A stretch of DNA of 50,073 nucleotides from Marinobacter maroccanus (GCF_002933275.1 NZ_PSSX01000025.1:1-50073); one strand, 5' to 3'. Shown: positions 6,488 through 16,132, numbered from the stretch's first letter. The notes: a model not told the origin generated them from the sequence alone. Made by a program: numbers and translations.

Positions 6488-8419
6488 ATGCAGGACACTT
6501 ATATTTTCAAGGAAATCCCGTCGCAGAGGCCCAACACGCCTCTGTTGGACCGGATTGACGAACCGGCCCAGCTGAGAGAGCTGGCCCCGGACCAGCTGAC
6601 CCTGCTGGCCCGGGAGCTCAGGGCATTTCTGTTATGGTCAGTGGGCCAGACCGGCGGCCATTTCGGCGCCGGCCTGGGCGTGCTTGAGCTTACCGTTGCC
6701 CTCCACTATGTCTTTGATACTCCCAGCGACCGATTGGTCTGGGATGTTGGCCATCAGGCCTACCCCCACAAAATCCTGACGGGCCGGAAGGAGGCAATGG
6801 GCAGCATCCGGCGCAAGGGCGGGCTCGCTGGCTTCCCGAAACGGGCCGAAAGCGAATACGACACCTTTGGTGTTGGCCACTCCAGCACCTCCATCAGCGC
6901 AGCACTGGGCATGGCCATCGCCGCCCGCCTGCAACAGTCTGGTCGCAAAAGCATTGCCGTTATTGGTGACGGCGCCATGACCGCCGGTATGGCGTTCGAG
7001 GCCCTGAATCACGCAGGCCACCTGCACGCTGACATGCTGGTTATCCTCAACGACAACGACATGTCGATCTCGCGGAATGTTGGCGGACTCTCCAACTACT
7101 TTGCCAAACTGCTGTCCAGCCGCACCTACAACCAGGTCCGCGACAGCAGCAAAAAGGTTCTGCAGGGAGCGCCGCATCTGATGGCGCTGGCCAAGAAAAC
7201 GGAGGAGCACTTCAAGGGCATGATTGCCCCGGGCACCCTGTTCGAGGAACTGGGGTTTAACTACATCGGCCCCATTGACGGCCATGATCTGCCCCTGCTG
7301 GTGGAAACTCTGGAGAACATCCGCGAGCTGGAAGGCCCGCAGTTCCTCCATGTCGTAACCACCAAGGGCAAAGGCTTTGCCCCGGCCGAAGCCGATCCGA
7401 TTGGCTACCACGCCATCAACAAGATCGAACCGGTGCCACCGAGCAAGCCCGAGCCGGTCAAACCGAAGCCGAAAAAACCCAAATACGCCAACGTCTTTGG
7501 TCAGTGGCTCTGCGATTCTGCCGAGCAGGATGAGCGCGTGGTGGGCATCACCCCGGCCATGTGTGAAGGGTCGGATCTTCTGGCGTTCTCACAGCGTTTC
7601 CCGGAGCGCTATTTCGATGTCGCTATCGCCGAACAGCACGCGGTCACCCTGGCCGCCGGGCTGGCCTGTGATGGTGCCAAGCCGGTTGTCGCCATCTACT
7701 CGACGTTCCTGCAGCGGGCTTACGATCAACTGATTCACGATGTCGCCATCCAGAATCTGGATGTGCTGTTCGCGATTGATCGCGCGGGCCTGGTCGGTGA
7801 AGACGGCCCGACCCATGCTGGCGCTTTCGACATCAGCTACCTCCGCTGTGTGCCGAACATGGTGGTGATGACACCGTCGGACGAAAACGAAACCCGCCAG
7901 ATGCTCCAGACCGGCATGCTTTACGAAGGACCGGCCTCCGTGCGGTACCCTCGTGGAACTGGGCCTGGCACCGAGATACAGCAGGCATTGACCCCACTGG
8001 AAATTGGCAAGGGCCGGCGGATATGCAGCGGCAAAGGTGTTGCCATCCTCAACTTTGGCACCCTGCTGGCGCCTGCTCTGGAGGCTGCAGAAGCCATCGG
8101 CGCAACGGTCGCCGACATGCGTTTCGTGAAGCCGCTGGATCAAGAACTGGTGCTGGAACTGGCGGAGCAGCATGAGCTGCTGGTGACTCTGGAAGAGAAC
8201 GCCATTGCCGGCGGTGCCGGCAGCGCCGTGACCGAATTCCTGAACAGCCGTCTGGTCGCCATGCCGGTGCTTCAACTGGGTCTGCCGGATACCTTCATGG
8301 ACCATGGCAAGCATGGGGAACTGTTGGCCGAGTGCGGCCTGGATGCCAAAGGTATTGAATCGGCCATCCGCACCCGGATGGAGACCCTTCGCCACCAGAG
8401 CCTGAAAGTCGTCAAATAA
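6488..8419 (+). CDS. dxs: 1-deoxy-D-xylulose-5-phosphate synthase
   Basis: Thiamine-diphosphate enzyme that joins pyruvate and glyceraldehyde 3-phosphate to form DXP, the first and rate-limiting step of the MEP isoprenoid pathway and a precursor for thiamine and pyridoxal. The 643-residue protein has GHQAYPHKILTGR near the N-terminus, the ThDP/Mg motif GDGAMTAGM with NDND (from residue 159 on), and the catalytic Glu of IAEQHAVTLAAG near residue 382, followed by the transketolase central and C-terminal domains. Full length. It ends before a bidirectional terminator shared with ribA. Confidence 0.98.
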   Translation: MQDTYIFKEIPSQRPNTPLLDRIDEPAQLRELAPDQLTLLARELRAFLLWSVGQTGGHFGAGLGVLELTVALHYVFDTPSDRLVWDVGHQAYPHKILTGRKEAMGSIRRKGGLAGFPKRAESEYDTFGVGHSSTSISAALGMAIAARLQQSGRKSIAVIGDGAMTAGMAFEALNHAGHLHADMLVILNDNDMSISRNVGGLSNYFAKLLSSRTYNQVRDSSKKVLQGAPHLMALAKKTEEHFKGMIAPGTLFEELGFNYIGPIDGHDLPLLVETLENIRELEGPQFLHVVTTKGKGFAPAEADPIGYHAINKIEPVPPSKPEPVKPKPKKPKYANVFGQWLCDSAEQDERVVGITPAMCEGSDLLAFSQRFPERYFDVAIAEQHAVTLAAGLACDGAKPVVAIYSTFLQRAYDQLIHDVAIQNLDVLFAIDRAGLVGEDGPTHAGAFDISYLRCVPNMVVMTPSDENETRQMLQTGMLYEGPASVRYPRGTGPGTEIQQALTPLEIGKGRRICSGKGVAILNFGTLLAPALEAAEAIGATVADMRFVKPLDQELVLELAEQHELLVTLEENAIAGGAGSAVTEFLNSRLVAMPVLQLGLPDTFMDHGKHGELLAECGLDAKGIESAIRTRMETLRHQSLKVVK

Positions 8420-8442
8420 ACAAAGGACTTCTTCCAGAAAGC

Positions 8443-8471
8443 AAAAAGCCCGCGACAGTCGCGGGTTTTTT
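8443..8471. terminator. Bidirectional intrinsic terminator between dxs and ribA
   Basis: CCCGCGA/TCGCGGG stem with a 3-base loop, flanked by A5 on the left and T6 on the right. It serves both convergent genes. Confidence 0.9.
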
Positions 8472-8487
8472 CGTATCCGGAACCGGC

Positions 8488-9102
8488 TCAGACCTCTGGA
8501 TCATCGTCCTGGTGCGTTTCGAGCCAGTGGCCAAGCTTGCTCTGTTTGGTATCGAGGTAGTGTTCGTTGTGGGGGTTCCGGCCCACGTGCAGCGGCACCC
8601 TCTCGGTAATGTCGATGCCGTAAGAGGACAGCGCTTTTACCTTGCGGGGGTTGTTGGTCATCAGCCGCAGGCTCTTGATACCCAGGTGCTCCAACATGTC
8701 CTTGCACATGCTGTAATCGCGCAGATCTGCCGCAAACCCCAGGCGTTCATTGGCTTCAACCGTGTCGGCGCCCTGGTCCTGCAGGTGGTAGGCGCGGATC
8801 TTGTTCAGCAACCCGATACCCCGCCCTTCCTGACGAAGATACATCAGAATACCCCGGCCTTCCCGGGCGATGCTTCGCAGCGCCTCTTCCAGCTGGTAAC
8901 CGCAATCACAACGCATGCTGTAAAGAGCGTCACCGGTCAGACACTCGGAATGGGTTCGGGCCAGCATGGGTTCGTCGCTATCCAGGTCGCCAAGAGTCAG
9001 GGCAACATGCTCCTTTCCGGTATCCGGTTCTTCAAAGCCGTGCATATCAAATACCCCGAACGGGGTCGGCAACCGGCAGGTCTGGATGTAACGAACAGCC
9101 AC
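8488..9102 (-). CDS. ribA: GTP cyclohydrolase II
   Basis: First committed enzyme of riboflavin synthesis: opens the GTP ring, releasing formate and pyrophosphate. The 204-residue protein has the zinc site HSECLTGDALYSMRCDCG (three Cys), the QEGRGIGLLNKIRAY motif with the catalytic region, and the C-terminal NNPRK motif. I chose the GTG at 9102: it puts GAGGAA 5 bases upstream and aligns the N-terminus with E. coli RibA, 196 residues. A longer reading to 9177 has no family support. It is a stand-alone RibA, not fused to RibB. No FMN riboswitch is seen upstream. Confidence 0.96.
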   Translation of the reverse strand: MAVRYIQTCRLPTPFGVFDMHGFEEPDTGKEHVALTLGDLDSDEPMLARTHSECLTGDALYSMRCDCGYQLEEALRSIAREGRGILMYLRQEGRGIGLLNKIRAYHLQDQGADTVEANERLGFAADLRDYSMCKDMLEHLGIKSLRLMTNNPRKVKALSSYGIDITERVPLHVGRNPHNEHYLDTKQSKLGHWLETHQDDDPEV

Positions 9103-9137
9103 AGTGTTTCCTCGTGGTTCAGTCAATCGGGCCGCGC

Positions 9138-9143
9138 ATTCTA
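9138..9143 (-). promoter_or_regulatory. Possible -10 element for ribA
   Basis: TAGAAT on the minus strand, about 36 bases before the ribA GTG, preceded by TGA. No strong -35. Tentative. Confidence 0.35.
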
Positions 9144-9236
9144 TCACGGGCCCGCCCGCTTGGCGTAGTCTCGGCACTGTCGCTCCTCCGGCGTGGTCTT
9201 GGTAACCAACACTTACGAGCGCGGAGGTCCGCCAGA

Positions 9237-9719
9237 TCAGGCTTTATCGGCAACCCAGTGGCCACTACGACCGCCTTTCTTCTCCAGCAGACGCACCGAA
9301 CCGATCTCCATGCCACGGTCCACGGCCTTGCACATGTCGTAAAGTGTGAGTGCCGCAACGCTTGCCGCGGTTAGCGCCTCCATCTCGACACCGGTCTGGC
9401 CGGACAGTTTGCACCGGGTAAGAATATGCACAGAAGCGCCATCGCTGCCCGGGGTCAGTTCGACTTTCACAGAAGTCAGGTTCAATGCGTGGCACAGGGG
9501 AATCAGGTCGTGAGTTTTCTTCGCGGCCATGATGCCCGCGATCCGGGCAACGGCCAGGACATCCCCCTTCGGATGCTCACCCTCAATAATCATGTTCAGG
9601 GTTTCCGGCGCCATTCGGATGGTGGCTTCAGCGCGTGCCTCACGTTCGGTGGCCGCCTTGTCGGTCACGTCCACCATGCGGGCTTCGCCCTTGTCATCGA
9701 GATGGGTCAGTTTGCTCAC
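9237..9719 (-). CDS. moaC: Cyclic pyranopterin monophosphate synthase
   Basis: Molybdenum cofactor synthesis, step 1: converts the cyclic GTP intermediate made by MoaA into cPMP. The 160-residue protein matches the family from SKLTHLDDKGEARMVDV onward, with LIPLCHALNL, GVEMEALTAAS and LYDMCKAVDRGMEI, which hold the active-site Lys, His, Glu and Asp residues. The GTG start at 9719 has GGGAG 6 bases upstream and matches the E. coli N-terminus; a longer upstream reading is unsupported. The other moa genes are not here, so it stands alone between ribA and the Nudix gene. Confidence 0.97.
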   Translation of the reverse strand: MSKLTHLDDKGEARMVDVTDKAATEREARAEATIRMAPETLNMIIEGEHPKGDVLAVARIAGIMAAKKTHDLIPLCHALNLTSVKVELTPGSDGASVHILTRCKLSGQTGVEMEALTAASVAALTLYDMCKAVDRGMEIGSVRLLEKKGGRSGHWVADKA

Positions 9720-9806
9720 GGTATCTCCCGGAATCGGTTTTGCAGGATGATGAAAAATGCAGGAACGACAGCATATCAGACACGGCCCCGGCGTCGCTGA
9801 CAAGTA

Positions 9807-10790
9807 TCAGCTTTGCGGCCACCAGAAGCCGATACCGGCGATGCCCTGGCCTCCTCGTAGACGGGCCTCCCGCAGATCGCCGGGCGACAGCCCACCGAGG
9901 GCAAATACCGGCAGCGCCGCTTCGGACACCAGGTCGGTAAAGACCGGCCAGCCCAGGGTGGGCGCACCCGGGTGACTTTCCGTGGGCTTCACAGGCCCCA
10001 GAGTCACATAGTCCGCTCCGATCGCCCTTGCATGATCAATTTCGCGCCGGTCATGGCAGGAAACACCCAGCCAGACATCCTCCGGAACCGGTCGGGCCGA
10101 GAGCCCGGCCGCCTCCCGCCAGGGCAGATGCAGCCCCGCGGCGCCGGGTGTAGCACGGAATACCTCGGGGCCGCCATGGACAATCAGGGCAGCTCCAGCC
10201 TTTTCACACACCGGCAACGCTTTCTCCGCCAACTCCCGATAGGCCTGCGCGCTCATGGTCGGAGCCCGGAGCACCACCAGGGGTGGCCTGGCAATTTCAA
10301 CGCCGGCCAGAAGGCGCGCAAATGCCTGATCAGGATCATCGGCTTCTCCGGTAATCGCAAGCTGACGGGGCAACCGCAGGGCGCGAATGATCGGCCGGTT
10401 GGCGGCAGGGAAATCCTCATCACGAAGCTGCTCCGGGGCAAGCCATTCAACCGGCTGTCCCTCACATCCCTTTGCTTCGCCTTCGGCGGCTCTGGTTTCC
10501 CAGACGTCCAGGAAAACCCGTTTGTCGCCGTAGTCGTGGCGAATACCGATAACAGGCTCCAGGGAGGCCTCAGGCACCCGGAGACCGGTTTCTTCGGCAA
10601 TCTCACGTACCAGCGCCGCCTGAACGCTCTCCCCCGGTTCCACCTTGCCCCCCGGAAACTCAAGCAAGCCCCCCTGATGGACATGGTCCGGCCGCCGGGC
10701 AATCAGCACCCGTCCATCCCGGACAATAACCGCGACGGCAACGTGAACTACTTTCATCCCGGCTTCCGACGCAGACGCAGACTTAGACAT
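9807..10790 (-). CDS. Nudix hydrolase (MutT-like) fused to a thiamine-phosphate-synthase-like domain
   Basis: A 327-residue two-domain protein. Residues about 12-140 form a MutT-type Nudix domain with the box GGKVEPGESVQAALVREIAEE followed by TGL, which hydrolyses nucleoside diphosphate-X compounds such as 8-oxo-dGTP. Residues about 150-325 resemble ThiE/TenI barrels: GVSCHDRREI, GADYVTLGPVKPTESH and PVFALGGLSP. The same fusion follows argJ in Pseudomonas. Whether the second domain acts on thiamine compounds is unknown. The start may be ATG 10790 or ATG 10757 (MKVVHVAVAV); the latter fits the MutT N-terminus better. It begins just after the argJ stop, so the two are probably cotranscribed. 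Confidence 0.9.
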   Translation of the reverse strand: MSKSASASEAGMKVVHVAVAVIVRDGRVLIARRPDHVHQGGLLEFPGGKVEPGESVQAALVREIAEETGLRVPEASLEPVIGIRHDYGDKRVFLDVWETRAAEGEAKGCEGQPVEWLAPEQLRDEDFPAANRPIIRALRLPRQLAITGEADDPDQAFARLLAGVEIARPPLVVLRAPTMSAQAYRELAEKALPVCEKAGAALIVHGGPEVFRATPGAAGLHLPWREAAGLSARPVPEDVWLGVSCHDRREIDHARAIGADYVTLGPVKPTESHPGAPTLGWPVFTDLVSEAALPVFALGGLSPGDLREARLRGGQGIAGIGFWWPQS

Positions 10791-10792
10791 AG

Positions 10793-12010
10793 TCAGGTGC
10801 GGTACTCGGCGTTGATGGTGACGTAATCGTGGGAGAAGTCACAGGTCCATACCGTCTCCCGAACATCACCCCGCTTGAGATCAATGGCAATGGTGATCTC
10901 TTCCCGGTCCATCACCGCCTGTCCACGGGCTTCCGAGTAGTCCTCGGCCCTGCCACCGTTACGGACCAGGCAGACATCACCCAGGTAGATTTCCAGGGCG
11001 TTGAGATTCAGCCCGTCGACACCGGCGCGCCCCACCGCCGCCAGGATCCGGCCCCAGTTAGGGTCTGAGGCAAACAGTGCAGTTTTCACCAACGGGGAAT
11101 GGGCCACGGTATAGGCAACGTCCAGCGCTTCCTGCTGGCTGGCCGCGCCGCTGACATCAATAGTGACAAACTTGGTTGCGCCCTCGCCGTCGCGGACAAT
11201 GGCATGGGCCAGTTCCAGATAGACCTTTTGTAACGCCGCCCGAAGCTTCGGCAGCGACGGACTGGACGCCGTAATCTCGGGGCCGGAATACTGGCCACTG
11301 GCCATCAGCATGCAGGCATCGTTCGTGGAAGTATCGCCATCAATGGTAATGCGATTGAAGGATTTCTCTCCCAGCTCCGATGCGAGCGTCTGCAGCAGCT
11401 CGGGCGCAATCCGGGCATCGGTGGCAATGAAGCCAAGCATGGTCGCCATGTTGGGGCGAATCATACCCGCGCCCTTGCTGATGCCGCAGATGGTTACCGT
11501 GTGGCCATCCAGTTCCACCTGACAGGAGGCACCTTTGGGGCGGGTATCCGTGGTCATGATGCCACTGGCAGCTTCAGCCCAGCGATTCTCGGCCGTATTT
11601 GCCAACGCCTCGGGAAGCGCGCCAACGATTTTCTGGACCGGCAGCGGCTCACCGATCACCCCCGTTGAAAACGGCAGAATTTCGGCCTCCGAGACGCTCG
11701 CCTGTGTTGCCAGGGCCTGGCAGCAGGCAACCGCATCGCGCATTCCCTGTTCGCCGGTTCCGGCGTTGGCATTGCCGGTATTGATCAGGAGGTATCTGGG
11801 CGAGGCCGCGGCCAGATGCCGGCGGCTAAGGGTAACCGGTGCCGCACAGAACTGGTTCTTCGTAAAGATACCGGCAACCCGGCTTTCCGGGGCCAGTTCG
11901 AACACAACCACGTCCTTGCGCCCCGGCTTCTTGATACCGGCGCTGGCAATACCAATCTTTACCCCGGCCACCGGGTGAAACTCAGGTAAGGTTCCCGGAC
12001 CTACCGCCAT
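10793..12010 (-). CDS. argJ: Bifunctional glutamate N-acetyltransferase / amino-acid acetyltransferase
   Basis: Arginine synthesis: transfers the acetyl group from N-acetylornithine to glutamate, and can also use acetyl-CoA. The precursor self-cleaves into alpha and beta chains. The 405-residue protein shows the cleavage region KGAGMIRPNMATMLGF, where the Thr of ATM becomes the beta-chain nucleophile, and the C-terminal NAEYRT ending typical of ArgJ. AGAGGAG lies 8 bases before the ATG. It follows the secA terminator and precedes the Nudix fusion, the order known from Pseudomonas. Confidence 0.97.
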   Translation of the reverse strand: MAVGPGTLPEFHPVAGVKIGIASAGIKKPGRKDVVVFELAPESRVAGIFTKNQFCAAPVTLSRRHLAAASPRYLLINTGNANAGTGEQGMRDAVACCQALATQASVSEAEILPFSTGVIGEPLPVQKIVGALPEALANTAENRWAEAASGIMTTDTRPKGASCQVELDGHTVTICGISKGAGMIRPNMATMLGFIATDARIAPELLQTLASELGEKSFNRITIDGDTSTNDACMLMASGQYSGPEITASSPSLPKLRAALQKVYLELAHAIVRDGEGATKFVTIDVSGAASQQEALDVAYTVAHSPLVKTALFASDPNWGRILAAVGRAGVDGLNLNALEIYLGDVCLVRNGGRAEDYSEARGQAVMDREEITIAIDLKRGDVRETVWTCDFSHDYVTINAEYRT

Positions 12011-12068
12011 TCTGCCACTCCTCTTCTCTAGGGATCGGTTCTAAGGATCACAACACCCACTGGAAACG

Positions 12069-12113
12069 AAAAAACCCGCAGCCCGCCAGTCGCGGCTGGC
12101 AGAGTGCGGGTTC
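12069..12113 (-). terminator. Intrinsic terminator downstream of secA
   Basis: On the minus strand CCCGCA ... TGCGGG encloses an inner GCCAG/CTGGC stem and is followed by T6 (12074-12069). It separates secA from argJ. Confidence 0.88.
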
Positions 12114-12137
12114 CGATGGTGCAGTCAGTGCTCTGAA

Positions 12138-14876
12138 TCAGCTGACCTTGCCATGACACTGCTTGTACTTCTTGCCGGACCCGCAGGGGCAAGGCTCGTT
12201 TCGACCCACCTTGCGCTCCTGACGAACAAAGGTTTCCGGAGTCGACTGCCGGCTATCGTCGGCGTTGCCCTCACCCTGGCTCTGGGCTGTAGCACTGGTT
12301 TCGTCGTGGCGCAGGCGAGCCTTCGCGAGCTCTTCTTCCAGCTCTTGTTTGCGGCGGCGCTCGACTTCTTCCATCTCCTCACGGCTCTGGACACGAACGT
12401 GACAGAGCACCCGGGTGACGTCCCGCTTCATGGTATCGAGCATGGTTTCAAACAGGTTGAACGCCTCGCGCTTGTATTCCTGCTTGGGGTTCTTCTGGGC
12501 GTAACCCCGCAGATGGATACCCCGACGCAGATGATCCATGTTGGAAAGATGCTCTTTCCACAGGGTATCCAGCACTTGCAGGAACACCTGCTTCTCAAAC
12601 TTGCGCATGGCCTCGGAGCCGGCAATTTCTTCCTTGGCTTCGTAGGCGGCCACAATTTCGTCCAGAATCTTCTGGCGCAGGCTTTCTTCAAACAGTTTGG
12701 AGTCTTCTTCCAGCCACTTCTGAACCGGCAGATCGATCGCCATCTCGGACTGAAGCTGGGCTTCCAGACCGGCGATATCCCACTGTTCCGGCATACTCTG
12801 GGGCGGGATGTATTCACTGATCAGCGAATCGACAACGTCTTCCCGGATGGTTTTGACCATGTCCGAGATGTCGTTGGAGGACATGACTTCATTACGCTGG
12901 TCGTAAATGACCGTCCGCTGATCGTTGGCAACGTCGTCGTATTCCAGCAGCGTCTTCCGCATGTCGAAGTTGCGGCCTTCCACCTTGCGCTGGGATTTCT
13001 CGATAGCGTTGGTCACCATCCGGTGCTCAATGGCCTCGCCCTTCTTCATGCCCATCGCCTGCATCAGGCTCTTGACCCGGTCAGGCGCGAAGATGCGCAT
13101 GAGATTGTCTTCCAGAGAAAGGAAGAATCGCGAGGAACCGGGATCGCCCTGACGACCGGCACGGCCGCGAAGCTGGTTATCAATCCGGCGGGACTCGTGG
13201 CGCTCGGTACCGATGATGTGCAGGCCGCCGGCCTCAAGCACCTGATTGTGGCGCTCGGTCCATTCCGCCTTGACCCGGGCAACCTCCTCTTCCGAGGGGT
13301 TCTCCATGGCCGCGACTTCATGCTCCCAGTTACCACCAAGCACGATATCGGTACCACGGCCGGCCATGTTGGTGGCGATGGTGACTGCGCCCGGACGACC
13401 CGCCTGGGCAATGATATGGGCCTCGGATTCGTGCTGCTTGGCGTTCAGGATCTTGTGTTCGATCCGTGCCTTCTTGAGCAGCATGGAGAGCAGCTCGGAA
13501 GCCTCGATAGACGCGGTACCGACCAGGATCGGGCGCCCCTCGGCAGTGACATCCTTGATCTCGTCAATGATCGCGTGGAATTTCTCTTCCTGGGTCAGAT
13601 ACACCAGGTCGTTGTAGTCGGTCCGCTGGATCGGCTTGTTGGGCGGAATAACCACCACGTCGAGACCGTAGATCTGGCGGAATTCGAAGGCCTCGGTATC
13701 TGCCGTACCGGTCATGCCGGCAAGCTTGTCGTACAGCCGGAAATAGTTCTGGAAGGTGGTGGAAGCGAGCGTCTGGCTTTCGGCCTGGATCTTGACGCCT
13801 TCTTTGGCCTCAACTGCCTGGTGCAGGCCCTCGCTCCAGCGGCGACCCGGCATGGTACGACCGGTATGTTCGTCAACAATAACCACCTGGCCGCCCTGCA
13901 CAATGTAGTCCACGTCTTTCTGGAACAGATGGTGGGCGCGCAGGGCTGAATGAACATGGTGTAGCAGGCTGAGGTTGGCCGCGGAATACAGACTCTCGCC
14001 TTCTTTCAGAAGTCCACGCTCAAGCAGCAGTTCCTCGACTTTCTCGTGGCCGCCTTCGGTCAGCTCGACCTGGCGGGACTTTTCGTCAATGGTGAAGTCG
14101 CCGGTAGGCTCGCCTTCTTCTGGCACTTCACCTTTCTCCAGGCTGGGAATCAGTTCATTGATGGCCTGGTACAGTTTCGAGCTATCCTCGGCTGCACCGG
14201 AGATGATCAGCGGCGTTCTGGCCTCATCAATCAGGATCGAGTCCACTTCGTCTACGATCGCGTAGTTCAGCCCCCGCTGGACCTTGTCTTCGGTACTGAA
14301 CGCCATATTGTCGCGCAGGTAGTCGAAGCCGAATTCGTTGTTGGTGCCGTAGGTAATGTCGGCCTGGTATGCAGCACGTTTTTCCTCCGCAGGCTGGCCT
14401 GAGGCCACCACACCCACCTGCATGCCCAGGAACCGGTACAGCTTGCCCATCCAGTCCGCATCACGGCGGGCCAGATAATCGTTCACGGTAACAACGTGAA
14501 CACCCTTTCCGGACAGCGCGTTGAGATACACGGAAGCGGTGGCAACCAGGGTCTTACCCTCACCGGTTTTCATTTCCGCGATCCGGCCTTCGTGCAGGGT
14601 GATACCCCCGATCAGCTGGACGTCGTAATGGCGCATGCCCATAACCCGGCGGCCCGCTTCACGGACGGTCGCAAAGGCTTCGGGAAGCAGGGCATCAAGG
14701 GATTCGCCTTCATCGATCCGGCGACGGAACTCCGCGGTCTTGCCTTGCAACTCGGAGTCGGACAGATTGCCATATTGCTCTTCAAGTTCATTAATGCGTA
14801 TGACAGATTTACGCATTCTCTTGATTTCTCTGGCGTTTTTACTGCCGAACATCTTGGTTGCAAGCTTTGTGAACAT
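12138..14876 (-). CDS. secA: Preprotein translocase ATPase SecA
   Basis: Motor of the general Sec pathway; pushes unfolded preproteins through SecYEG. The 912-residue protein has Walker A MKTGEGKTLVAT near residue 103-114, the Walker B region VDEVDSILIDEART, the preprotein cross-linking and helical scaffold domains, the second nucleotide domain with NMAGRGTDIVLGG, a Q/E-rich linker, and the C-terminal zinc site CPCGSGKKYKQCHG that binds SecB and lipid. Length is normal. A sigma-70 promoter stands just upstream. No secM-like leader gene is seen between the M23 gene and secA, unlike E. coli. Confidence 0.99.
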   Translation of the reverse strand: MFTKLATKMFGSKNAREIKRMRKSVIRINELEEQYGNLSDSELQGKTAEFRRRIDEGESLDALLPEAFATVREAGRRVMGMRHYDVQLIGGITLHEGRIAEMKTGEGKTLVATASVYLNALSGKGVHVVTVNDYLARRDADWMGKLYRFLGMQVGVVASGQPAEEKRAAYQADITYGTNNEFGFDYLRDNMAFSTEDKVQRGLNYAIVDEVDSILIDEARTPLIISGAAEDSSKLYQAINELIPSLEKGEVPEEGEPTGDFTIDEKSRQVELTEGGHEKVEELLLERGLLKEGESLYSAANLSLLHHVHSALRAHHLFQKDVDYIVQGGQVVIVDEHTGRTMPGRRWSEGLHQAVEAKEGVKIQAESQTLASTTFQNYFRLYDKLAGMTGTADTEAFEFRQIYGLDVVVIPPNKPIQRTDYNDLVYLTQEEKFHAIIDEIKDVTAEGRPILVGTASIEASELLSMLLKKARIEHKILNAKQHESEAHIIAQAGRPGAVTIATNMAGRGTDIVLGGNWEHEVAAMENPSEEEVARVKAEWTERHNQVLEAGGLHIIGTERHESRRIDNQLRGRAGRQGDPGSSRFFLSLEDNLMRIFAPDRVKSLMQAMGMKKGEAIEHRMVTNAIEKSQRKVEGRNFDMRKTLLEYDDVANDQRTVIYDQRNEVMSSNDISDMVKTIREDVVDSLISEYIPPQSMPEQWDIAGLEAQLQSEMAIDLPVQKWLEEDSKLFEESLRQKILDEIVAAYEAKEEIAGSEAMRKFEKQVFLQVLDTLWKEHLSNMDHLRRGIHLRGYAQKNPKQEYKREAFNLFETMLDTMKRDVTRVLCHVRVQSREEMEEVERRRKQELEEELAKARLRHDETSATAQSQGEGNADDSRQSTPETFVRQERKVGRNEPCPCGSGKKYKQCHGKVS

Positions 14877-14913
14877 AGACCACTGCTTCTTTGATTAAAC
14901 GGAGGAAGCCGGC

Positions 14914-14941
14914 ATTCTAACCTTATTTTGTAACAGTACAA
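14914..14941 (-). promoter_or_regulatory. Sigma-70 promoter for secA
   Basis: Minus strand: -35 TTGTAC (14941-14936), 16-bp spacer, -10 TAGAAT (14919-14914), about 38 bases before the secA ATG. The rest of the gap to the M23 gene stop holds nothing I recognise. Confidence 0.6.
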
Positions 14942-15060
14942 AAGGCAGGCCTCACACAGGCGCCATAAGTCGCCGATGAGGCACCGGATTCACGGATAAA
15001 AACTGGCCGGGCGCGGAATGGCGGAGAGGTTCTGAAGGCGGCGGGAGAGCCGGAACCGGA

Positions 15061-15996
15061 TCAGCGGCTCGCCCGTTTGATATAGGTTTCCGGGTTTTCA
15101 GACTTGCCATTCCGGATGACTTCAAAATGCACATGGGGGCCGGTCGAGCGCCCGGTGCTGCCCATAAGCGCCACTACCTGGCCCTTCTGGACAACGTCAC
15201 CCACCTTGACCTTGATGGTCTTGCAGTGGGCATAGCGGGTGATCAAACCATCACCATGGTCGACTTCCACGAGGTTGCCATAGCCATAACGCTCCCCGGC
15301 ATAGGTAACCACACCACCTGCGACCGAGATAATATCGCTGCCATCCTTGCCGGCCAGATCGACCCCGGCATGCCAGGTGCGCTTGCCGGTAAACGGATCA
15401 GAACGGTAACCATACTTGGAAGACAGCCAGCCCCAGGTGATCGGGCGACCTTCAAGGTAGAGTTCGTCTTCGAGCCGCTTGCTGGATGCCAGTTGATCCA
15501 GTAACCGCAGTTGCTGTTCACGGTCCTCGATCCGCCACTCCATTTCCTCGATCATGCGAGTCAGCTCAGGCGCGGAAAAAGAATCGCCGGACAAGACGTC
15601 TTCCGGGCCACCGACAGCGGCCGGCTGATCGAAATTGAATTCATCGCTGGCTACCAGGCCGGATTCCACAAACCTCTGGCCCAGGGCGTCCAGGCGCAAG
15701 AGACGGCCCTGAATCTCGCCCAGGCGAAGTGTCAGGGCATCAACCTGTTGCTGGACGCTCTCTTCTATGCCGGCCAGTTCCGCCTTCTGCTCTGCCAGTT
15801 TTAGCTGCCACTCAGCCACCAGCTCGGAGTTGGTGGGCTCTCTGGCCTCAACCTGCTCAATAGCCATCTGATAACCAGCCCAGCCAGCGGCGACGAGCAG
15901 GGACAGCACAAAAAAGAGCAGGCCAACGGCAAGCGTACTGTTGATCGACAACACACGGGACTTTCCGTGGTGTTTGCCAACGAGAATAATGTTCAT
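15061..15996 (-). CDS. M23-family (LytM-type) peptidoglycan metallopeptidase, membrane-anchored
   Basis: An inner-membrane protein with one N-terminal membrane segment (about residues 20-45), a coiled-coil stretch (about 60-185) and a C-terminal M23 domain. The domain has the zinc motif HAGVDLAGKDG (H-x3-D), GYGNLVEVDHGDGL and the catalytic HVHFEVI near the C-terminus. These hallmarks indicate an active endopeptidase that cleaves peptide cross-links, rather than an EnvC/NlpD-type activator. The ATG at 15996 (MNIILVGKHHGKS) fits relatives. An ATG at 16014 is also possible; neither has a strong Shine-Dalgarno. It lies between secA and dciA, as in Pseudomonas, and is divergent from dciA. Confidence 0.9.
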   Translation of the reverse strand: MNIILVGKHHGKSRVLSINSTLAVGLLFFVLSLLVAAGWAGYQMAIEQVEAREPTNSELVAEWQLKLAEQKAELAGIEESVQQQVDALTLRLGEIQGRLLRLDALGQRFVESGLVASDEFNFDQPAAVGGPEDVLSGDSFSAPELTRMIEEMEWRIEDREQQLRLLDQLASSKRLEDELYLEGRPITWGWLSSKYGYRSDPFTGKRTWHAGVDLAGKDGSDIISVAGGVVTYAGERYGYGNLVEVDHGDGLITRYAHCKTIKVKVGDVVQKGQVVALMGSTGRSTGPHVHFEVIRNGKSENPETYIKRASR

Positions 15997-16132
15997 ATCG
16001 TCATCTGGTTTCATCGTTGAGCCGCAACCGCATCCTGTAGTGTTGCGCCCCGGAAAAATCCGAAGGGGGTCTGCCATCCTTTGGCAACAGCTACATACTG
16101 AAAAAATTGCAGCGCCCGGTAGACATACTCAT

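Noticed and set aside
12153..13949. Long plus-strand open frame opposite secA (598 codons)
   Set aside because: Mirror reading of a GC-rich gene; no domain, no RBS, and secA is certain.
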